DNA of 64,000 bases from Metabacillus litoralis (GTDB lineage Bacteria; Bacillota; Bacilli; Bacillales; Bacillaceae): contig NZ_CP033043.1 in the NCBI RefSeq assembly GCF_003667825.1, positions 1,055,001-1,119,000 on the forward strand, read 5' to 3'. Positions 9,050 through 17,759 of the stretch are shown one piece after another; the stretch's first letter is position 1, and every line of letters starts with the position of its first letter. The notes below the pieces were generated by a model, which saw only the letters and a list, made by a program, of their open reading frames with translations, had not been told where the DNA came from and did not search any database. A program made the position numbers and the translations under genes.

Positions 9050-9559
9050 TTGAAAAAGATATTAGCAGTATCCATTCTGGTTTTTCTTATCGGTTATGCC
9101 ATTTATTATGCAATTAATCCTAATACGGCTAAAGAAGGTGTAACAGAAGGTAGTGCGGCACCTAACTTTGAATTAGCTACCCTTAACGGTGAATCAATGA
9201 GCTTAGAGAGTTTAAAGGGAAAGAAAGTGATCCTTAATTTCTGGGCAACTTGGTGTCCTCCTTGTCGTTCAGAAATGCCGGACATGCAAAGTATACAGGA
9301 TGAACACAATGGGGACGTCGTTGTCGTCGCGGTTAACTTAACTAGCTCAGAAAGCAGTGTCAAGACAGTTGAAGACTTTGTAAATGAGTTAGGACTTACT
9401 TTTCCTGTCTTACTAGATGAAAAAGGAAAAGTTAATAATCAATTTGAAGTTTTATCTTATCCAACATCTTATTTTCTTGATGAAGAAGGTGTGATTCGAA
9501 CAAAATTTGTTGGGGCAATGACGTACGACCAGATGAATGATTTATTAGATGATTTATAA
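9050..9559 (+). CDS. yneN: Membrane-anchored thioredoxin-like protein YneN
   Basis: A 169-residue TlpA/ResA-type thiol-disulfide oxidoreductase. A TTG at 9050 after TAGGAGGT gives an N-terminal signal anchor (about residues 4-22), placing the thioredoxin domain outside the membrane. The active site is WCPPC (Cys69, Cys72), with the cis-proline loop at SYPTSYF. Length and position after citB match B. subtilis YneN (about 170 residues). It probably reduces exported cysteine proteins, perhaps with the upstream membrane protein. A longer upstream frame exists but lacks a ribosome site. Confidence 0.88.
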   Translation: MKKILAVSILVFLIGYAIYYAINPNTAKEGVTEGSAAPNFELATLNGESMSLESLKGKKVILNFWATWCPPCRSEMPDMQSIQDEHNGDVVVVAVNLTSSESSVKTVEDFVNELGLTFPVLLDEKGKVNNQFEVLSYPTSYFLDEEGVIRTKFVGAMTYDQMNDLLDDL

Positions 9560-9585
9560 ACCGAGAATAGATCTCGGTTTTTATT
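9558..9585 (+). terminator. yneN terminator
   Basis: AAACCGAGA pairs with TCTCGGTTT around a short loop and is followed by TTATTTTT. Confidence 0.88.
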
Positions 9586-9601
9586 TTTCCTAAATTTAAA
9601 A

Positions 9602-9615
9602 ATTATCATTATCAT
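9602..9615 (-). promoter_or_regulatory. Fur-box-like hexamer repeat
   Basis: ATTATCATTATCAT reads on the other strand as two tandem GATAAT hexamers, the unit of Fur-type operators. It lies about 90 bases upstream of an fbpB-like gene, a family known to be Fur-controlled. Confidence 0.5.
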
Positions 9616-9702
9616 CTCACTTTCAAATATTTTCTAAATATTGTGTTAAAAAATCAGAAAATTGGGTAACCTTTTTATAACAATATGGAGGTGATTGGCA
9701 AC

Positions 9703-9834
9703 ATGAGGAAAAGCAAAAAGAAATCGTTTGAGGAACTAGTAAAAGAAAATAGACAGCAATTGTTAAAAGATCGTGAAGCGCTTGAATTATTAGAAGAACG
9801 ATGGGAACAGAGGATGTTAAAGAAACTTGATTAA
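9703..9834 (+). CDS. FbpB-family small basic protein
   Basis: A 43-residue charged peptide starting MRKSKKKSFEELVKENRQQL and ending ERMLKKLD-like (here EQRMLKKLD). The KSFEELVxENxxxLLKDxxALExxEER pattern is that of the Fur-regulated basic protein B family, which in B. subtilis helps the sRNA FsrA in the iron-sparing response. GGAGGTGATTGGCAAC precedes the ATG. The upstream GATAAT repeat supports iron control. B. subtilis fbpB lies elsewhere, so this may be a paralogue; its location between yneN and sspN is a local difference. Confidence 0.75.
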   Translation: MRKSKKKSFEELVKENRQQLLKDREALELLEERWEQRMLKKLD

Positions 9835-9938
9835 GTTATATAAAATAAGAAGTGTTTTTTTCGTTCGCTTTTAACAAGCTTTTCTAGTCATTAATTGTCT
9901 CGACAAAGGGTAATCTATTCTTTGAGGAGGCGATAATA

Positions 9939-10076
9939 GTGGGAAAAAATCAACAAGCACATCTCAACCCTTCACATATTGGAATGAAGTCTAGAGGATT
10001 TGGTAACAACAAAGGAAAACAAATGCAAGATAAATCTGGAGAACATGCTCAAGTCATCCAAACGAAGGGTGAATAA
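9939..10076 (+). CDS. sspN: Small acid-soluble spore protein N
   Basis: A 45-residue spore protein with a GTG start after TTGAGGAGGCG. It starts MGKNQQAHLNPSHIGMKSRG and ends VIQTKGE. The PSHxGxK motif, the NKGKQM stretch and the QTKGE end match B. subtilis SspN (48 residues). tlp follows about 100 bases later; the two form an operon in B. subtilis, read in the forespore. Confidence 0.92.
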   Translation: MGKNQQAHLNPSHIGMKSRGFGNNKGKQMQDKSGEHAQVIQTKGE

Positions 10077-10174
10077 GAACAAAAACGTGTTTAAAAACTC
10101 CTTCAATAAAGCAGACTAACATTGTTTCTTTGCTTTAAGCATTGAATAAACAACGATGAAAGGAAGGATACACG

Positions 10175-10420
10175 ATGACAAAACATAACAAACCTAATCC
10201 AGATGACCGTTCTGATAACGTAGAGAAATTACAGAGCATGGTGCAAAACACAATTGAAAACATTGAGGAAGCGCAGGATTCCATGCAATTTGCAAATCCA
10301 GAGGAACGTGAACGCATTGAAGCTAAAAATCATCGTCGTGAAGAGAGCATTAATGCAATGCGTAATGAAATAAAAGATGAAGCACAAGCACGTGAAAATG
10401 GATACAGATACGATCAATAA
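10175..10420 (+). CDS. tlp: Thioredoxin-like small spore protein Tlp
   Basis: An 81-residue hydrophilic, helical protein starting MTKHNKPNPDDRSDNVEKLQ, the characteristic Tlp N terminus. It is a minor small acid-soluble protein of the spore core, called thioredoxin-like only for weak similarity; it has no CxxC. GAAAGGAAGGATACACG precedes the ATG. It follows sspN and ends at a strong terminator, as in B. subtilis. Confidence 0.95.
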   Translation: MTKHNKPNPDDRSDNVEKLQSMVQNTIENIEEAQDSMQFANPEERERIEAKNHRREESINAMRNEIKDEAQARENGYRYDQ

Positions 10421-10452
10421 ATAAATCAGGCTTTATGCCTGGTTTATTTTTT
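10419..10452 (+). terminator. tlp terminator
   Basis: AAATAAATCAGGC pairs with GCCTGGTTTATTT around a 5-base loop, ending in T's. Confidence 0.88.
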
Positions 10453-10565
10453 ACGCCTTTTTCTATGTTTTGATAGTCTTTATTAGACATACTTTAGTGT
10501 TAAAGATATGATAAATAATGGAATACACTAAAAAATGGGCAGCGATAGCAAGGAGAGCGGATTAG

Positions 10566-10982
10566 ATGCATGTAACAAAAGCGGAAATAGAAGTAAGATA
10601 TGCAGAAACAGATCAAATGGGTGTAGTTTACCATGCGAATTATCTTATTTGGATGGAAGTGGGAAGAACAAAGTTAATTCAGGATTTAGGTTTTTCATAT
10701 GCAGGAATGGAAGATCAAGGAATCATTTCACCAGTCATTGATCTAGACATTTCTTATAAAAAACCATTAAGATATGGTGAAACAGCTACTATACATACAT
10801 GGATTGAAGAATATAATGGCATAAAAAGTGTATATGGATACGAAATATATACTCCATCAGGTGATCTAGCAGTTCAAGCAAAATCAAGCCATGTGTGTGT
10901 ACAAAAGGACACCTTTAGACCAGTAAAGTTTCGTAAATTATTCCCAGAATGGCATGAAGCCTACGAAAAGGCGAAAAGATAA
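10566..10982 (+). CDS. yneP: Acyl-CoA thioesterase YneP
   Basis: A 138-residue hotdog-fold (4HBT/YbgC type) thioesterase. The YAETDQMGVVYHANYLIWME segment carries the conserved Asp and the YHANY motif of the active site. It probably hydrolyses short acyl-CoA esters in the cytoplasm; the exact substrate is not known. AAGGAGAGCGG precedes the ATG. Its TAA overlaps the ATG of yneQ (TAATG), so the two are translationally coupled. Order and size match B. subtilis yneP. Confidence 0.92.
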   Translation: MHVTKAEIEVRYAETDQMGVVYHANYLIWMEVGRTKLIQDLGFSYAGMEDQGIISPVIDLDISYKKPLRYGETATIHTWIEEYNGIKSVYGYEIYTPSGDLAVQAKSSHVCVQKDTFRPVKFRKLFPEWHEAYEKAKR

Positions 10983-11284
10983 TGGCTTTTGGTATTTCCC
11001 GTTCTGAATTAACGAGATGGAAAGAAGAGGTTGAAAAAGGGGAAATCTCATTTTTAACACATTTCTGGCTTGATGATCGATTTCCTACCATTCATTGCGT
11101 AACCAAAGTTGGATGTGCCGACATTAACAAACTAAAAAAATGGGGAGCCTCATTTGACTTAAAACAAGAATGGATTCACTTTTATAAAGGATATCCTCAT
11201 TTTGATATTATGGGGGAAACCCAATTAAAGGTTTTAAAACATTACGGATTAAATGATCATATAGCTCGTTTTAAATTATCGTAA
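10982..11284 (+). CDS. yneQ: Conserved protein YneQ
   Basis: A 100-residue protein of unknown function that matches YneQ of B. subtilis (about 99 residues) in position and length. The sequence has a conserved-looking HFWLDDRFPTIHCVTKVGC stretch with one cysteine and several aromatic residues. It overlaps the stop of yneP by one base and ends at a bidirectional terminator. No signal or membrane helix is seen. Confidence 0.82.
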   Translation: MAFGISRSELTRWKEEVEKGEISFLTHFWLDDRFPTIHCVTKVGCADINKLKKWGASFDLKQEWIHFYKGYPHFDIMGETQLKVLKHYGLNDHIARFKLS

Positions 11285-11287
11285 CAT

Positions 11288-11316
11288 AAAGGGTCAAAGG
11301 TATTTTTGACCCTTTA
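11288..11316. terminator. Terminator between yneQ and yneR
   Basis: AAAGGGTCAAA pairs with TTTTGACCCTTT around a short loop. It serves convergent yneQ and yneR. Confidence 0.85.
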
Positions 11317-11331
11317 TCATTATTTATAGCT

Positions 11332-11619
11332 TTAGTTATAGTGAAAAACAGGTTCATCAGCTTCTTCATCTAAAACTACATCTAAGTCATGATCATCGAA
11401 ATACCATAAGTCTCTATTTTCAACATAAAATGTAATACCTTGGCTCTCTACACTTGAACCAATTTCCTCAGGTTCTTGTTTGACGACCCCTAGTGAGAAG
11501 CCTTTCTGAACATTGCTACATCCACCATATCGTACGAAAAAGTGGACTTTATCACCTTTTTGAAGTTGCAATTCATTTATATACCAGCTTACGGCTTTAT
11601 CTTCTATTGTAATCTTCAT
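11332..11619 (-). CDS. yneR: HesB-like protein YneR
   Basis: A 95-residue HesB/IscA-like protein starting MKITIEDKAVSWYINELQLQ, with a GGAGTG ribosome site. It keeps the RYGGCSNVQKGFSLG loop, with the single Cys of the YneR subgroup rather than the three of true IscA, so it is probably not a standard iron-sulphur carrier. An upstream in-frame start at 11652 lacks support. It sits between yneQ and plsY as in B. subtilis. Confidence 0.87.
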   Translation of the reverse strand: MKITIEDKAVSWYINELQLQKGDKVHFFVRYGGCSNVQKGFSLGVVKQEPEEIGSSVESQGITFYVENRDLWYFDDHDLDVVLDEEADEPVFHYN

Positions 11620-11715
11620 CAATAACACTCCTTTTTCACCTACAAAATGCACTTTTTATTATAAACTAGAAAAGATAATAGAGCTAATAATCATGATTAA
11701 GCATGATCAAGTAAG

Positions 11716-11747
11716 AAAGACCAATCTAAAATTAGGATTGGTCTTTT
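11716..11747 (-). terminator. plsY terminator
   Basis: AAAGACCAATC pairs with GGATTGGTCTTT across an 8-base loop, just past the plsY stop. Confidence 0.85.
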
Positions 11748-11757
11748 ATACTTACTT

Positions 11758-12342
11758 TCAGAGCCATTTTACTTTTGGCTCTGTTTTGTTCAAAATCCTT
11801 TTAATATTCGCACGGTGACGATATACGACAAAGATCGTTAGAAGTGAAATAACGATAATGAGTGGAATATCCTTCGTGAAAATGCTGTATACGATTCCGT
11901 ATACACCTGCAAGCATAGAGGAAAGCGAAACATACTTAGAAATATATAAAACAATAAAGAAGAATGCTAGCATCGTGATGAACATAAGTGGTACATAGCA
12001 TAATAAAACACCACCAGAAGTAGCAACAGCTTTTCCGCCTTTAAATTTTGCAAAAATGGGATATGTATGACCGATTACAGCAACTACACCTACTAGAAGC
12101 GGATGTAACCCATGTATATTAAATAAGTCTGGTAAAGCTGTAGCAAGCGTACCCTTAAGGATATCAGCACTTGTCACAATAATTCCTGCTTTTATACCAA
12201 GTGTTCGAAATGTATTTGTACCACCGAGGTTACCACTACCATGTTCACGAATATCAATACCATAACCTAGTTTTCCAACTATAAGGCCTGACGGAATGGA
12301 ACCAAGTAAATAAGCTAAAATAAATATTAGGACTTCAATCAT
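11758..12342 (-). CDS. plsY: Glycerol-3-phosphate acyltransferase PlsY
   Basis: A 194-residue polytopic membrane enzyme transferring acyl groups from acyl-phosphate to glycerol-3-phosphate, the first step of phospholipid synthesis. The three family motifs are present: [27 protein letters not shown] and [11 protein letters not shown]. The start at 12342 follows AAAGGAGTACAAAC; an earlier ATG at 12381 would add 13 residues with no ribosome site. Length matches B. subtilis PlsY (193). It is transcribed away from yneT. Confidence 0.96.
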   Translation of the reverse strand: MIEVLIFILAYLLGSIPSGLIVGKLGYGIDIREHGSGNLGGTNTFRTLGIKAGIIVTSADILKGTLATALPDLFNIHGLHPLLVGVVAVIGHTYPIFAKFKGGKAVATSGGVLLCYVPLMFITMLAFFFIVLYISKYVSLSSMLAGVYGIVYSIFTKDIPLIIVISLLTIFVVYRHRANIKRILNKTEPKVKWL

Positions 12343-12561
12343 GTTTGTACTCCTTTGCATAATCTTCTTATATTCTATCATGAGGAAAAGATAAAATCTC
12401 CATGAGAGAATAAAAAAACCTAAAAACTCTCATGTTAAAGTTATATAAATGACCATTATAGTATAAGAAATATAAATTATTATCATTCAGTATTTATTGT
12501 ACATATCATTTGTTAGAGGCGAATGAACTTGATATGATTAAGTAAAAAGGAGCTGGAAAAG

Positions 12562-12975
12562 ATGGCAATAGAATTTCCAACTAGAGATGAGATTGGACAA
12601 ATTTTAAAAAATAGCAAAAAAATTGCAGTTGTCGGGTTGTCGGATAATCCAGAACGTACTTCATATATGGTTAGTAAGGCAATGCAGGATGCAGGTTATG
12701 AAATTATCCCTGTAAATCCAGGTGTAGATGAAGTACTTGGACAAAAAGCAGTTGCAAACCTAACGGATATAAAAGAACATATCGATATTGTAAACGTTTT
12801 TAGACGTTCAGAACACCTGCTTGATGTTGCAAAAGAATTTTTACAAATTGATGCTGATGTTTATTGGGCTCAATTAGGGCTTGAAAATGAAGAGGCCTAT
12901 CATCTTCTAAAAGAAAACGATAAAACAGTTATCATGAATCGTTGTATTAAGGTTGAGCATGCTATGACAAAGTAA
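12562..12975 (+). CDS. yneT: CoA-binding protein YneT
   Basis: A 137-residue CoA_binding-domain protein (YccU/YneT type) with a Rossmann-like fold. The nucleotide loop is VVGLSDNPERTSYMV, and IIPVNPGVDEVLG and WAQLGLENEEA are conserved. It probably binds CoA or acyl-CoA; no reaction is known. AAAAAGGAGCTGGAAAAG precedes the ATG. It is divergent from plsY and is followed by a terminator, separating it from parE. Confidence 0.92.
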   Translation: MAIEFPTRDEIGQILKNSKKIAVVGLSDNPERTSYMVSKAMQDAGYEIIPVNPGVDEVLGQKAVANLTDIKEHIDIVNVFRRSEHLLDVAKEFLQIDADVYWAQLGLENEEAYHLLKENDKTVIMNRCIKVEHAMTK

Positions 12976-12990
12976 TATAAGAGTATTATG

Positions 12991-13021
12991 AAAAAATCCT
13001 TGTAAAAACAAGGATTTTTTC
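12991..13021 (+). terminator. yneT terminator
   Basis: AAAAAATCCTTG pairs with CAAGGATTTTTT around a 6-base A-rich loop. Confidence 0.9.
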
Positions 13022-13147
13022 CTTTATTACACGAATAATGTTTCCTAAAACCAATTTACCATATACAATAAAGCATGGATATAAGGTAAATTGTAGTCAT
13101 AATCAGCATTAAAAACTTTTACTTGATTTTCTTTTGCTTAGTGGGGG

Positions 13148-13193
13148 TTGTCGATCTGCAAATTATTGTATAAAATACTAAAACATGCGTTCT
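13148..13193 (+). promoter_or_regulatory. parE promoter with LexA-like box
   Basis: TTGTCG (13148-13153), a 17-base spacer and TAAAAT (13171-13176) form a plausible sigma-A promoter. Right after it, AAAACATGCGTTCT (13180-13193) matches 11 of 14 positions of the Bacillus LexA (DinR) consensus CGAACRNRYGTTYG, including AAC and GTT cores. It would overlap the transcription start. parEC has been listed as LexA-linked in B. subtilis. Confidence 0.5.
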
Positions 13194-13240
13194 AACTAAG
13201 AATAGGATTTATTGTGTGTCATTGAAAGGGGTTTAGTCGC

Positions 13241-15208
13241 TTGGGTAAGAAGCAACAGTTTGATTATAATGATGATGCTATTCAGGTCCTTGAAGGGCTA
13301 GAGGCCGTTAGAAAACGTCCTGGAATGTACATCGGTAGTACAGATAGCCGAGGCTTGCATCATCTCGTATACGAAATCGTCGATAACTCTGTGGATGAAG
13401 CCCTAGCTGGTCACGGAGATCATATAATTGTCAAAATACATAAAGATAATAGTATTTCTGTACAAGATAAAGGTCGAGGTATGCCAATTGGTATGCACAA
13501 GCTTGGCAAACCAACTCCTGAGGTTATTTTAACCGTATTACATGCAGGAGGTAAGTTTGGTCAAGGTGGTTATAAAACAAGTGGTGGTTTACATGGAGTA
13601 GGTGCATCTGTAGTAAATGCACTTTCTGAATGGTTAGTCGTAACAATCCAGCGTGATGGATTTATATATGAGCAGCGTTTTGAAAATGGAGGTAAACCAG
13701 CTACCACCCTTGAAAAGAAAGGGAAGACAACTAAAACTGGAACACGAATTCATTTCAAACCTGATCCGGTGATGTTTAGTACAACTACGTATAACTTCGA
13801 AACTTTAAGTGAACGTTTACGTGAGTCGGCTTTTCTTTTGAAAGGGTTTAAAATTGAGCTAATTGATCAACGCAACGACAACTCAGAGATATACCATTAT
13901 GAAACGGGTATTGAAGCATTTGTCACATATTTAAATGAGGAAAAAGATGCTTTACATCCAGTTGTCTCATTTGAAGGTGAACAAAACGGCATTGAAGTTG
14001 AGTTTGCATTTCAATTTAATGATGGTTACTCTGAAAATATTTTATCTTTCGTTAACAATGTTCGAACAAAAGATGGTGGAACACATGAGGCCGGTTCTAA
14101 AACAGCAATGACAAGAGCCTTTAATGAATATGCAAGAAAAACAGGATTATTAAAGGAAAAAGATAAGAACTTAGAAGGATCTGATATTCGTGAGGGATTA
14201 TCAGCTATCATCTCTGTAAGAATTCCAGAAGAGCTTCTTCAGTTTGAAGGTCAAACAAAAGGAAAGCTTGGTACTAGTGAAGCAAGATCTGCTGTAGATG
14301 CGATTGTGTCTGAAAATCTTTCCTACTTTTTAGAAGAAAACCCTGATTCTGGTACTTTACTTGTTAAAAAAGCGATCAAAGCATTTCAAGCAAGAGAGGC
14401 AGCGCGCAAGGCACGTGAAGAAGCACGTAGCGGTAAAAAACGTAAGCGTTCAGAAACAACTCTTAGTGGAAAGTTAACACCTGCTCAATCTCGAAACCCA
14501 CAAAAAAATGAGCTGTATTTAGTTGAGGGTGATTCTGCAGGTGGATCAGCAAAACAAGGAAGAGACCGCCGCTTTCAAGCAGTACTTCCTTTACGTGGTA
14601 AGGTTATCAATACAGAAAAGGCAAAGCTTGCAGACATCTTCAAAAATGAAGAGATTAATACAATTATTCATGCAATTGGGGCGGGTGTAGGTGCTGACTT
14701 TACAGTTGATGATGTGAATTATGATAAAGTTATTATTATGACAGATGCCGACACGGATGGAGCTCATATTCAGGTTCTTCTTTTAACATTCTTTTATCGA
14801 TATATGAAGCCATTAATTGAGAATGGTAAAGTATTTATTGCATTACCACCTTTATATAAAGTAAGTAAAGGATCGGGCAAAAAAGAAGTTGTAGAATATG
14901 CTTGGTCAGATGAAGAGCTAGACGGTGCTATAAAGAAAGTCGGAAAAGGATACATGATTCAGAGATACAAGGGTCTTGGTGAGATGAATGCAGACCAATT
15001 GTGGGAAACAACAATGAACCCAGAGTCAAGAACGCTTATTCGAGTGAAAATTGACGATGCTGCACGTGCTGAGCGTCGAGTTACGACTTTAATGGGGGAT
15101 AAAGTTGAACCTCGTAGAAAATGGATTGAAAGTAACGTGGCCTTTGGTCTTGATGAAGAAACAAATATATTAGAAAATGAGCACTTATCGGTCGCAGAGG
15201 AGGTATAG
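13241..15208 (+). CDS. parE: DNA topoisomerase IV subunit B
   Basis: The 655-residue ATPase subunit of topoisomerase IV, which decatenates daughter chromosomes. The N-terminal GHKL ATPase has EIVDNSVDEALAG and GGLHGVGASVVNALS. The TOPRIM domain has LVEGDSAGGSAKQGRDRRFQ and MTDADTDGAH with the metal-binding acidic residues. It is almost colinear with B. subtilis ParE (655 residues). The TTG start at 13241 follows GAAAGGGGTTT. parC begins 4 bases after the stop, so the subunits are made from one message. Confidence 0.98.
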   Translation: MGKKQQFDYNDDAIQVLEGLEAVRKRPGMYIGSTDSRGLHHLVYEIVDNSVDEALAGHGDHIIVKIHKDNSISVQDKGRGMPIGMHKLGKPTPEVILTVLHAGGKFGQGGYKTSGGLHGVGASVVNALSEWLVVTIQRDGFIYEQRFENGGKPATTLEKKGKTTKTGTRIHFKPDPVMFSTTTYNFETLSERLRESAFLLKGFKIELIDQRNDNSEIYHYETGIEAFVTYLNEEKDALHPVVSFEGEQNGIEVEFAFQFNDGYSENILSFVNNVRTKDGGTHEAGSKTAMTRAFNEYARKTGLLKEKDKNLEGSDIREGLSAIISVRIPEELLQFEGQTKGKLGTSEARSAVDAIVSENLSYFLEENPDSGTLLVKKAIKAFQAREAARKAREEARSGKKRKRSETTLSGKLTPAQSRNPQKNELYLVEGDSAGGSAKQGRDRRFQAVLPLRGKVINTEKAKLADIFKNEEINTIIHAIGAGVGADFTVDDVNYDKVIIMTDADTDGAHIQVLLLTFFYRYMKPLIENGKVFIALPPLYKVSKGSGKKEVVEYAWSDEELDGAIKKVGKGYMIQRYKGLGEMNADQLWETTMNPESRTLIRVKIDDAARAERRVTTLMGDKVEPRRKWIESNVAFGLDEETNILENEHLSVAEEV

Positions 15209-15211
15209 AAT

Positions 15212-17650
15212 TTGGCAGATTCAGTAGAGATTTTTCGAGATTTACCTCTTGAAGATGTGCTTGGTGACCGTTTTGGGCGATATAGTAAGTACATTATTCA
15301 AGATCGTGCGTTACCTGATGCACGTGATGGATTAAAACCTGTACAACGAAGAATTTTATATGCTATGCACGTTGACGGGAACACAAATGATAAAAACTAT
15401 CGTAAATCAGCAAAAACAGTCGGGAACGTAATTGGTAACTATCATCCTCATGGTGATACATCAGTTTATGATGCAATGGTTCGTATGAGTCAGGATTGGA
15501 AAGTTCGTAATCTTCTTATCCAGATGCATGGAAACAACGGAAGTATAGATGGTGACCCTCCAGCCGCAATGCGTTATACAGAAGCAAGATTATCTGCAAT
15601 CGCTTCTGAACTTTTACGTGATATAGATAAGGAAACTGTTGAGTTTGTTCCAAACTTTGATGACACAAGTAAGGAGCCTTTAGTGCTCCCAGCTATGTTT
15701 CCGAATCTACTCGTGAATGGGTCAACCGGTATATCTGCTGGTTACGCAACAGAAATTCCTCCACATCACCTAGGTGAAGTGATTGATGCTGTTATAAAAC
15801 GAATGGAAAAACCAAATTGTACGGTTGATGAATTAATGACCGTGATTAAAGGTCCAGATTTTCCAACAGGCGGAATCATTCAAGGTGTGGAAGGTATAAA
15901 AAAGGCCTATGAAACAGGTAAAGGCAAGATTATTGTCCGTGGGAAAGCCGAAATTGAAGAAATTCGCGGTGGGAAACAGCAAATTTCAATTTCAGAAATT
16001 CCTTTTGAGGTTAATAAGGCGAATCTTGTTAAACGTATGGATGAATTTCGTATTGAGCGTAAGGTTGAAGGAATTGCAGAAGTACGTGATGAAACAGATC
16101 GTACAGGACTGCGTATCGTAATCGAGCTAAAAAAGGATGCTAATGCGGAAGGTGTCCTAAACTATTTATACAAAAATAGTGACCTCCAAATAACGTATAA
16201 CTTTAATATGGTGGCGATACACAATCGTCGTCCGACGTTGATGGGTTTACCTTCCATTTTAGATGCTTATATTGGTCATCAAAAAGAGGTAGTAACAAAC
16301 CGTTCGAATTATGAACTTCGTAAAGCTCGCGAACGTCAGCATATTGTTGAAGGTTTAATCAAAGCATTATCGATTTTAGATGAAGTAATTGCAACAATAC
16401 GTGCTTCAAAAGATAAGCGTGATGCAAAGGATAACTTAATTCAAAAGTATGAATTTACTGAACCTCAAGCAGAAGCGATCGTTTCATTACAACTTTATCG
16501 ATTAACGAATACAGATATAACGGCGTTAAGAAATGAATCAGAAGAGCTAGCTTTAAAGATAGAAGAACTATCAAGCATTCTTAATGATGAAAATGTTTTA
16601 TTAAAAGTGATAAAGACCGATTTGAAAAAAGTGAAAAAAACATATGCAGATAACCGTCGTTCAGTCATTGAAGCTGAAATTGAAGAAATTAAGATCAATC
16701 TTGAGGTGATGATTGCCTCTGAAGATGTAATCGTAACAGTTACAAAGGACGGTTATGTGAAGAGAACGAGCCAACGCTCATATGCAGCATCAAACGGTCA
16801 GGATTTTGGAATGAAAGAGACCGACCGATTGCTTACTAAACTTGACATTAATACAACAGAAGTTGTGCTGTTGTTTACGAATAAAGGAAATTATCTGTAC
16901 TGTCCTGTACATGAACTTCCAGACATCCGTTGGAAAGACCTTGGTCAGCATATAGCAAATATTATTCCAATTGAACGGGATGAAGAAATCTTAAAGGCAA
17001 TACCTGTTAAAAATTTTGATGAACCTCTCTTTGTTACTTTCATTACAAAGCAAGGAATGGTGAAAAAATCAGAGCTTAGTCAATATAAAGCACAACGATA
17101 TTCGAAGCCTTTAGTGGCTGTTAACTTAAAAGGTGATGACATTGTTGTAGACGTTCATATCACTAGTGGGAAAGATGATCTATTTCTTGTTACTCATTTA
17201 GGCTATGGATTGTGGTTTGCTGAAGAAGAAGTGAATATTGTAGGTCCACGTGCTGCAGGAGTTAAGGGGATTAACTTAAAGCCGGAGGACTATGTTGTTA
17301 GCGGAAATGTATTAAAGCCAGATCAAAAGGCATATTTAGTCATTGCAACTCAAAGAGGTGCAGTTAAGAAGATGTCTATCAATGATTTTGAGAAGTCATC
17401 TCGTGCAAAACGTGGTCTCATTATGCTTCGAGAACTTAAAAACAATCCTCATCGAATAGTTGGGGGAGCTATTGTTTATAAACAAGAAGAGTTCTTCTTG
17501 GAATCAGAACAGGGTGTTGTTGAAAGTATTAATGTGTCAACGCTACGGGCAAACGACCGATACAGCAATGGCTCATTTATCTTAGATGAACAAGATGCTG
17601 GTTCTGTAACCGAGGTGTGGATAAAAGACGCTGAGGAAAAAGAGAGCTAA
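15212..17650 (+). CDS. parC: DNA topoisomerase IV subunit A
   Basis: The 812-residue breakage-reunion subunit of topoisomerase IV. The catalytic tyrosine is Tyr122 in AAMRYTEARLS. The quinolone-resistance region reads GNYHPHGDTSVYDAMVRMS, with Ser84 at the main quinolone position and Asp87 where related enzymes usually carry Glu. The C-terminal half forms a beta-pinwheel DNA-wrapping domain (for example YVKRTSQRSY). The TTG start at 15212 uses AGAGGAGGTATAGAA, placed inside the end of parE. The gene ends before an unusual hairpin-rich stretch. Confidence 0.98.
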   Translation: MADSVEIFRDLPLEDVLGDRFGRYSKYIIQDRALPDARDGLKPVQRRILYAMHVDGNTNDKNYRKSAKTVGNVIGNYHPHGDTSVYDAMVRMSQDWKVRNLLIQMHGNNGSIDGDPPAAMRYTEARLSAIASELLRDIDKETVEFVPNFDDTSKEPLVLPAMFPNLLVNGSTGISAGYATEIPPHHLGEVIDAVIKRMEKPNCTVDELMTVIKGPDFPTGGIIQGVEGIKKAYETGKGKIIVRGKAEIEEIRGGKQQISISEIPFEVNKANLVKRMDEFRIERKVEGIAEVRDETDRTGLRIVIELKKDANAEGVLNYLYKNSDLQITYNFNMVAIHNRRPTLMGLPSILDAYIGHQKEVVTNRSNYELRKARERQHIVEGLIKALSILDEVIATIRASKDKRDAKDNLIQKYEFTEPQAEAIVSLQLYRLTNTDITALRNESEELALKIEELSSILNDENVLLKVIKTDLKKVKKTYADNRRSVIEAEIEEIKINLEVMIASEDVIVTVTKDGYVKRTSQRSYAASNGQDFGMKETDRLLTKLDINTTEVVLLFTNKGNYLYCPVHELPDIRWKDLGQHIANIIPIERDEEILKAIPVKNFDEPLFVTFITKQGMVKKSELSQYKAQRYSKPLVAVNLKGDDIVVDVHITSGKDDLFLVTHLGYGLWFAEEEVNIVGPRAAGVKGINLKPEDYVVSGNVLKPDQKAYLVIATQRGAVKKMSINDFEKSSRAKRGLIMLRELKNNPHRIVGGAIVYKQEEFFLESEQGVVESINVSTLRANDRYSNGSFILDEQDAGSVTEVWIKDAEEKES

Positions 17651-17657
17651 TAAATAA

Positions 17658-17686
17658 AGAGGGCTGACCAGATTGGTCAGCCCTCT
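17658..17686 (+). terminator. Hairpin after parC, copy 1
   Basis: AGAGGGCTGACCA pairs perfectly with TGGTCAGCCCTCT around GAT or ATT. No T tract follows directly. The same core occurs again at 18167-18193. Confidence 0.65.
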
Positions 17687-17687
17687 C

Positions 17688-17738
17688 AGACTGTAGACAA
17701 TCTCGATAAAAATTGGGCTTGCCTACAGTCTTTTTTTT
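17688..17738 (+). terminator. Second hairpin with T tract after parC
   Basis: AGACTGTAG (17688-17696) pairs with CTACAGTCT (17723-17731), followed by eight T's. The loop is long at 26 bases. It probably ends the parEC transcript. Confidence 0.7.
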
Positions 17739-17759
17739 GGCTTTAGGTGAAAGGGGGCC

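Noticed and set aside
10535..10741. 68-codon open frame overlapping the start of yneP
   Set aside because: The yneP frame has the ribosome site and catalytic motifs; this is an out-of-frame shadow.
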